In this document: piece after piece, positions 42,512 to 46,419 of the stretch | Layout: every line of letters begins with the position of its first letter | Numbering within the stretch: the stretch's first letter is position 1 | Notes under the pieces: model-generated | The model's database searches: none | What the model was told of the DNA's origin: nothing | What the model saw: the letters and a program-made list of their open reading frames with translations, nothing else | Position numbers and translations under genes: made by a program | Source: an uncultured Clostridia bacterium | GTDB taxonomy: Bacteria; Bacillota; Clostridia; Christensenellales; Borkfalkiaceae | Assembly: GCA_944363645.1 (NCBI GenBank) | Contig: CALVUR010000010.1 | Coordinates: forward strand, 1-46,419 | Direction: 5' to 3' | Length of the DNA: 46,419 nt

Positions 42512-43677
42512 AATGCCACCCCTAACGCACACATCACAATTAGCATTGTTATCATATAAACCATTGCAACAACCGAAATTGTAGTTGCCAAATAACTTAC
42601 GCAATCTGCTGAACCAGATAAAAACTTAATTGTTTTGTCGTTGGCAATGGACTGAGAAATTGCCGCTAAAAAGCGCAAAATCAAGGAAAAAATAACAAGT
42701 TTTAATATCGGCATCGCAACGATATATATAAGCGCCAAAAGGCTTAAATTGCCAAGCGCATTTTTAACAAGTACACACGACGCAACGATTACGTCAAAGC
42801 CACTTGAAAGTAATGAATTTATAAGCGGAATTGAGTTGCCTACCGCATATTTTAAAGCCCTTATTGACACATTGTCATAAATTGATGCAGAAAGCCCTTG
42901 TGCGGTTACAAAAAAGCAAAAAAAGACGCTTGTAACACCTACAATCCATTTGAGTGAACTTTTCAAAAATTCAGCCATTTTGTCGGTTTTTATGGTGTCT
43001 GTAAAGGCGTTTATTGCACTAAAAGCCAAAATAAAAATTATTATAGGAATTACTAATTTATCAAATATAACGGAAATGCCATTGCAAAGTAAGGCAACTG
43101 ATGGTTTAAAAACCGAAACGCTTGCACTACCCCCTGCAGCGGTCATCAATGTTAAAATTATGGGAAAAACAATCTCGATTTCTTTAGTTAAAAGTTTAAC
43201 AGTATTCTTTGTTTGACCATATAAATTGATGAATAAAGTAAATACTATGCCTATAATTACAAGATTACCAATAAATATGCTTGTACTTGTCAAACTTTTA
43301 TTAAATTTGTCTGGTTTAAGACCTTCAATTAACGCTAAAAAAATTATTATGACTAATATTGAACTTAAATAAGGTATAAAACCAAATAATTCATTGATAA
43401 ATGAATCTTTTAAATTTTGTAAAAGGGTTGAAAAAGCCTGTCCACTATTGCCTTTTACTACTTCTAAAATATTAAAATAAAGATTTGTATCATCCTCAAT
43501 ATTAAGGTTTTGAAAGAACTCCTCAAGCTCACCTAATTCTAAACTACTTATAACTTTATCGATAGATTCTAATATCGATTTATCAGCTTTTGATTCATTT
43601 GCACTTGCAACAATATAATTATTAGTAAATAATTTAAACGCAATAAAAAATATGATGACAAGGGAGATTTTTAAGAT
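42508..43677 (-). CDS. spoIIIAE: Stage III sporulation protein AE (no canonical start codon)
   Basis: A polytopic membrane protein of about 390 residues, central to the SpoIIIA export apparatus. It starts with a signal-peptide-like segment (KISLVIIFFIAFKLF, ending ASA), then a soluble region (SILESIDKVISSLELGELEEFF) and about seven hydrophobic segments. LMTAAGGSASVSVFKP is the family hallmark. No ATG, GTG or TTG lies in frame near this N-terminus; the only upstream one is ATG 43827, 157 bases inside spoIIIAD. Either an ATC at 43677, with AGGA 8 bases upstream, starts it, or it is made by -1 frameshifting at 43680-43686 from spoIIIAD. Confidence 0.85.
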   Translation of the reverse strand: MLKISLVIIFFIAFKLFTNNYIVASANESKADKSILESIDKVISSLELGELEEFFQNLNIEDDTNLYFNILEVVKGNSGQAFSTLLQNLKDSFINELFGFIPYLSSILVIIIFLALIEGLKPDKFNKSLTSTSIFIGNLVIIGIVFTLFINLYGQTKNTVKLLTKEIEIVFPIILTLMTAAGGSASVSVFKPSVALLCNGISVIFDKLVIPIIIFILAFSAINAFTDTIKTDKMAEFLKSSLKWIVGVTSVFFCFFVTAQGLSASIYDNVSIRALKYAVGNSIPLINSLLSSGFDVIVASCVLVKNALGNLSLLALIYIVAMPILKLVIFSLILRFLAAISQSIANDKTIKFLSGSADCVSYLATTISVVAMVYMITMLIVMCALGVAF

Positions 43678-44057
43678 ATTAAATTTCCTATTAGGTTTAT
43701 AAGCGAAACGATTACAGGTGTTGCCATTATTAAAATAATAAGTTTTCCTGCGACCGAAACTTTGTCCGCTAAAGATTTTAAGCCAAAATCTTCGATTATT
43801 CCTATTGCGAATTCGATTATGTAACATATCAGCGTAATTTTTATTATAAGTTTTAGAACATCATTACTTATGCCACCTACTGACGCAAGTTTTTCGTAAA
43901 GGGAAAAAACTTGATAAATCATATTGACAATGGTCATAACCATGATAATGCCAGCAACTATTGTTGCAACTAACGCAATTTCTTTATTAACCGACTGTAA
44001 ATATATGATGATTACCGCAAAAAGTAACCCCATAACTATAATTTTTGCAATATCCAT
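43671..44057 (-). CDS. spoIIIAD: Stage III sporulation protein AD
   Basis: A 128-residue membrane protein with about four helices, homologous in part to the SpoIIIAC repeat. ISNDVLKLIIKITLICYIIEFAIGIIEDFGLKSLADKVSVAGKLIILIMATPVI is the recognisable core (split here only by my quotation). It begins 2 bases after spoIIIAC with no ribosome site. It ends GNLIS, where the codons A-AAT-TTA form an in-phase -1 slippery heptamer nine bases before its stop. Confidence 0.92.
   Translation of the reverse strand: MDIAKIIVMGLLFAVIIIYLQSVNKEIALVATIVAGIIMVMTIVNMIYQVFSLYEKLASVGGISNDVLKLIIKITLICYIIEFAIGIIEDFGLKSLADKVSVAGKLIILIMATPVIVSLINLIGNLIS
43680..43686 (-). other. In-phase -1 slippery heptamer A-AAT-TTA
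   Basis: Read on the minus strand in the spoIIIAD frame the sequence is A AAT TTA, the X-XXY-YYZ form known from retroviral frameshift sites. A -1 slip here enters the spoIIIAE frame directly at AAT-ATC-TTA, before the signal-like segment. Confidence 0.5.
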
Positions 44058-44059
44058 AG

Positions 44060-44257
44060 TTAATAAAGGGTAAAAATATCTTTTACCGTTTGAAATAATT
44101 CAGCAATTAGTGATATAACTATTGATAAAACTATTACAAGTCCGGCAATACTAACAAGTGTCGCAATATCATCACGATCAGATTTTTTTAATATTTGACA
44201 GATTACCGTAATCAAAATACCTATAGCGGCAATCTTAAAAATAATATCTACACCCAT
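44060..44257 (-). CDS. spoIIIAC: Stage III sporulation protein AC
   Basis: A 65-residue protein with two membrane helices (about 5-18 and 33-55) separated by the charged KKSDRDDIATLVSIAG linker, which is typical of SpoIIIAC (GRxEyAxlxTLaGxv-like). It is the smallest member of the operon. Its ATG follows the spoIIIAB stop by one base. Confidence 0.93.
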   Translation of the reverse strand: MGVDIIFKIAAIGILITVICQILKKSDRDDIATLVSIAGLVIVLSIVISLIAELFQTVKDIFTLY

Positions 44258-44258
44258 T

Positions 44259-44732
44259 TTAAATTACTATTACAAATATAAGCGCACCAAGCAAAGCCCC
44301 TATTTTCACGCAAAACGTAGAGTTTTTCTTATATACACTTTCAGCACTACTTAATCGATTTTTAAACTTTACTTCGTAATGTTCGATAAACTTAATTAGA
44401 TTTTTTGAATCTAACACACCCAATTTATCAAAAAATAAGGTTATTTCTTCTTGTTCGTCTGCGCTAAAACGCTTGTCCAAAATTTTAATTTTTTGCCCTT
44501 CGATAAAATTTTGTGGACTTAATTTTACTATTTCTTTAAGTGAATTTGGCATTTTACTAATTATTTTATCAACAGTTATATTTAGATAGCCAAGATCGCT
44601 TTTAAGAGTTATGCACAAATTAACTAAGTCATTATATACGACCTTCTTAAAACGTTTTTTCTCACCAAATTTAAAGCCTAAAATTGTTGTTGCAAACACA
44701 ATTAAAATGCCAATTATCGTTTTAAATGTCAT
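44259..44732 (-). CDS. spoIIIAB: Stage III sporulation protein AB
   Basis: A 157-residue protein with terminal membrane segments at both ends (about 5-20 and 144-157) and a helical soluble domain resembling type II secretion GspF. The Asp/Glu-rich segment ADEQEEITLFFDKLGVLDSKNLIKFIEHYEVKFK matches the family LGxsDxxxQ region. It should anchor the ATPase SpoIIIAA to the membrane. Its ATG overlaps the spoIIIAA stop (ATGA). Confidence 0.92.
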   Translation of the reverse strand: MTFKTIIGILIVFATTILGFKFGEKKRFKKVVYNDLVNLCITLKSDLGYLNITVDKIISKMPNSLKEIVKLSPQNFIEGQKIKILDKRFSADEQEEITLFFDKLGVLDSKNLIKFIEHYEVKFKNRLSSAESVYKKNSTFCVKIGALLGALIFVIVI

Positions 44733-45568
44733 GATTTAATCACCTCGATAACTTGTCCAATCTGTTTACTTGATAAGATAATATAATAATCAAATAATTT
44801 TTGATTTATTAAATTTGCAAATATTTCCTTGCTTTTTAAATCATCTAAATTTTTCGCATGTGCAGAAGCAAAAACCTTCACACCTGATAAAATAGCGTTT
44901 TTAACCGCTAAAATATCACGCTCTAAAAATAATTCATCTGTAACAATTAAATCAGGTCTTAGGCTTAATATACCGTTATTAAAGCCATAATCTTTACGAC
45001 AATTTATTAAAATATCGCAAGTTTTACCAAGGTCAAATTTGCCATCAGCATAAAACTCGTTTTTTTCATCAACCACTAAAATATTAGCTTTAAAATTTAT
45101 AGAAACAACCCTTATTGCATCACGCAAAAAAGTTGTTTTGCCAAAGCCCGGCGGTGCAATTACCAAAAAACTTTTAAGTGTTTCCTTAAAAATATCTAAC
45201 AATATGTCAGCACAGCCTTTAATTTGATGTGGAACACGTATACAAAGCGAATTAAAATCTTTTATTGTTCTAATACCGTTTTGGTCGTAAACACACATTC
45301 CAGACAGCCCTATTCTTTCGCCGTTAAAGCCCATCAAATAACCATTTTTAATTTGTTCTTCATAAGCATAAATGGAATGTTTTGTTAGCCTTATTATCAA
45401 ATTTTCCATATCGTCTTTTGTAAACGGTTTAGAAAGTGTAATTAAATGATATCTGCCGTCTGTTTGAACAGATAAAGGCATACCTACTCTTAAACGAATT
45501 TCGGTAATTTTATTTAAATCAAAGTTATTTAAGACATTTAAAACAAATTGTGGCAGATAATCAAACAT
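44729..45568 (-). CDS. spoIIIAA: Stage III sporulation ATPase SpoIIIAA
   Basis: A 279-residue ATPase of the type II/IV secretion class that energises the SpoIIIA complex. It has TEIRLRVGMPLSV near the N-terminus, Walker A APPGFGKTTFL, and ILVVDEKNEF, with DLIVTDEL as the Walker B region. The open frame extends 25 codons upstream to 45643, but that part is low-complexity and precedes the promoter and part of the hsp20 terminator region. ATG 45568 (MFDYLPQFVLNVL) matches the family start. There is no ribosome site; a sigma-E-like -10 box ends only 13 bases upstream. Confidence 0.93.
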   Translation of the reverse strand: MFDYLPQFVLNVLNNFDLNKITEIRLRVGMPLSVQTDGRYHLITLSKPFTKDDMENLIIRLTKHSIYAYEEQIKNGYLMGFNGERIGLSGMCVYDQNGIRTIKDFNSLCIRVPHQIKGCADILLDIFKETLKSFLVIAPPGFGKTTFLRDAIRVVSINFKANILVVDEKNEFYADGKFDLGKTCDILINCRKDYGFNNGILSLRPDLIVTDELFLERDILAVKNAILSGVKVFASAHAKNLDDLKSKEIFANLINQKLFDYYIILSSKQIGQVIEVIKS

Positions 45569-45581
45569 AATTACTTGTTTT

Positions 45582-45610
45582 ATTATATTATTAAAAGTAT
45601 TATTTAATGA
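45582..45610 (-). promoter_or_regulatory. Candidate sigma-E promoter of spoIIIA
   Basis: TCATTAA (45604-45610), exactly 14 bases and AATATAAT (45582-45589) resemble the sigma-E pattern at 4 of 7 and 6 of 8 positions. spoIIIA is a sigma-E operon in Bacillus. The leader would be about 6 nt. Confidence 0.48.
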
Positions 45611-45611
45611 C

Positions 45612-45640
45612 AAAAAAACGGCAAGCACTAAGGCTTGCCG
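45612..45640 (-). terminator. Intrinsic terminator after hsp20
   Basis: A perfect 8-bp GC-rich stem (45619-45626 with 45633-45640, loop of six) is followed on the minus strand by seven T (45612-45618). Confidence 0.94.
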
Positions 45641-45675
45641 CAAAAAAATGAAGAAAAAATAAGGAGTACTGTAAA

Positions 45676-46104
45676 CTATTTAATTTCGATACGTTTGGTT
45701 TCTTTTGGTTTGTCAACCTTTTTCATAACTTTAATTTCCAAAATGCCGTCTTTCATTGAAGCTGAAATATCATCTTCAGTTAAGTTATCACCAACGTAGA
45801 ATGAACGTTTGCAAGTTGAATAAGATATTTCACGTCTTAAATACTTTTTAGTATCTTCAACTTTACTTTCTTTAGATGCAGTAATAGTTAAATAACCATT
45901 ATCTAAATCTAAATTAATATCTTCTTTTTTATAGCCGGGAACTTGCATTGAAAGAACATAACTATCTTCTTCTTCAACAATATCTGTTCTTAAAGTTTTT
46001 AAATTATTTCTTTCCGTTCTTGGAAAATCAAAATCAAAAAATGGATCAAAAAATGGATCAAAAAAAATGCTGTTTGTTTTTGTTACTAAATCATTATTTT
46101 TCAT
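45676..46104 (-). CDS. Hsp20 / alpha-crystallin small heat shock protein
   Basis: A 142-residue holdase chaperone. The alpha-crystallin domain spans about 40-130, with the conserved SYVLSMQVPGYKKEDINLDLDNGYLTI, the REISYSTCKRSFYVG strand (RxFxRSFxLP-type) and MKDGILEIKVMKK (AxxxNGVLxI-type). A C-terminal KRIEIK carries the IxI anchor. The N-terminus has repeated FFDP units (FFDPFFDPFF), encoded by a 12-base tandem repeat. AAAAGAGGTG before ATG 46104 fixes the start; the frame opens three codons earlier. CIRCE overlaps its promoter, so HrcA repression is expected. Confidence 0.95.
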   Translation of the reverse strand: MKNNDLVTKTNSIFFDPFFDPFFDFDFPRTERNNLKTLRTDIVEEEDSYVLSMQVPGYKKEDINLDLDNGYLTITASKESKVEDTKKYLRREISYSTCKRSFYVGDNLTEDDISASMKDGILEIKVMKKVDKPKETKRIEIK

Positions 46105-46110
46105 AATAAA

Positions 46111-46126
46111 CACCTCTTTTAAAGTA
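46111..46126 (-). promoter_or_regulatory. Weak hairpin over the hsp20 ribosome site
   Basis: In the mRNA, UACUUU can pair with GAGGUG (46121-46126 with 46111-46116, four-base loop) using several G-U pairs. A fold this weak could melt with heat, but it may also be chance. Confidence 0.3.
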
Positions 46127-46178
46127 GTTTTAACAAATTTTAGTTTGTCATAAGGTATTTTTCCCTATTGACAACCTA

Positions 46179-46207
46179 ATTATACACCTATAAATTAGCA
46201 GTGTCAA
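46179..46207 (-). promoter_or_regulatory. Consensus sigma-A promoter of hsp20
   Basis: TTGACA (46202-46207), 17 bases and TATAAT (46179-46184) match the consensus at all twelve positions. The -35 box lies within the CIRCE element. The leader is about 68 nt. Confidence 0.93.
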
Positions 46208-46221
46208 GCGTTGAGTGCTAA
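46195..46221. promoter_or_regulatory. CIRCE element (HrcA operator)
   Basis: TTAGCAGTG (46195-46203), nine bases, and GAGTGCTAA (46213-46221). The right arm equals the CIRCE consensus and the left differs at two of nine positions. Spacing is the standard nine. It covers the hsp20 -35 box, fitting repression by HrcA. Confidence 0.9.
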
Positions 46222-46312
46222 TTTTTTTAAATTTTTTAATAATTTTTTTAACAAATTATAATAACTTTAAAAATTTTAGCGGTTGATTTAGTAGTAATAT
46301 ATAAAAAAGGAT

Positions 46313-46344
46313 AAAAAAATAACCGCTCTAATAAGAACGGTTAT
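46313..46344 (-). terminator. Intrinsic terminator of the 5S rRNA unit
   Basis: An 11-bp stem (46319-46329 with 46334-46344, one G-U pair, loop of four) is followed by six T on the minus strand. The 46222-46312 stretch below it is AT-rich with nothing recognisable. Confidence 0.9.
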
Positions 46345-46354
46345 AAATTGAATG

Positions 46355-46419
46355 CGGCAGCTCCTTATCCTCCCGTGCCGTTGCCAGCAAAGTACTTTCA
46401 GCGCAATTGAGCTTAACTT
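46355..46419 (-). rRNA. rrf: 5S ribosomal RNA, 3' part (truncated by the window edge)
   Basis: Read on the minus strand, the sequence starts AAGTTAAGCTC, the highly conserved 5S core, and continues GCGCTGAAAGTACTT and GGGAGGATAAGGAGCTGCCGC. These line up with the B/C and D/E helix regions and the 3' arm of helix I in Firmicutes 5S rRNA. The 5' half lies beyond the window. A strong terminator follows about 10 bases later, so this is probably the end of an rrn operon or a lone 5S gene. The exact 3' end is approximate. Confidence 0.88.

Noticed and set aside
42508..43827. ATG 43827 as the real start of spoIIIAE
   Set aside because: It would overlap spoIIIAD by 157 bases and add a basic, non-family N-terminus before the signal-like segment.
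45569..45643. N-terminal extension of spoIIIAA to 45643
   Set aside because: The extra 25 residues are not in the family and cover the candidate promoter and terminator region.

Overview
The window is AT-rich and densely packed. Every recognisable gene lies on the minus strand, so it reads from high to low coordinates. Gene content and order are those of a spore-forming member of the Firmicutes, most likely an uncultivated Clostridia lineage (inference). The evidence is complete spoIIIA and spoIIA operons, spoVAC-D-E, spoIIM, spoIVB and yunB, the folD-ispA-tlyA-nadK-argR-recN block, and the yicC-rpoZ-priA-def-fmt-rsmB-rlmN-rsgA-rpe-thiN block.

Layout in transcription order. (1) 46419-45600: the 3' part of a 5S rRNA with its terminator, then an Hsp20 gene whose consensus promoter overlaps a CIRCE element. 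(2) 45568-41017: spoIIIAA-AH, the mother-cell part of the SpoIIIA-SpoIIQ channel. spoIIIAE has no normal start codon and follows an in-phase -1 slippery heptamer at the end of spoIIIAD. (3) 40848-34537: Asp23, nusB, folD, ispA, tlyA, nadK, argR, recN. xseA, xseB and dxs, which usually sit in this block, are absent. (4) 34402-27151: spoIVB, spoIIM, a dacF-type carboxypeptidase, spoIIAA-spoIIAB-sigF, a 29-codon small ORF, spoVAC-D-E and yunB. This joins forespore sigma-F control, engulfment, signalling to the mother cell and dipicolinate uptake. Candidate sigma-E and sigma-G promoters are visible. (5) 26972-14449: pheST, mutS2, a cysteine desulfurase with thiI, an M29 aminopeptidase, prmA, mtaB, a HIT protein and rpsU. 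(6) 14352-84: an unrecognised 127-residue protein, pcrA, ligA, yicC, rpoZ, priA, def, fmt, rsmB, rlmN, rsgA, rpe and thiN, ending in a terminator. gmk, coaBC and the prkC/prpC pair, often found in this cluster, are absent here.

Control signals are unusually readable. Several promoters match TTGACA-17-TATAAT closely, and about a dozen intrinsic terminators divide the region into units. Three genes (pcrA, prmA, the cysteine desulfurase) carry the same nine bases, TGATATAAT, only 7-8 nt before the ATG and have no Shine-Dalgarno sequence, which predicts leaderless mRNAs. spoIVB has the same geometry with a sigma-G-like -10.

I found no mobile element, CRISPR array, phage gene or defence system, and no gene-free stretch above about 300 bases. 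The most interesting signals are the spoIIIAD/spoIIIAE junction, the leaderless promoters, the spoIIM promoter-hairpin overlap and the small ORF before spoVAC.
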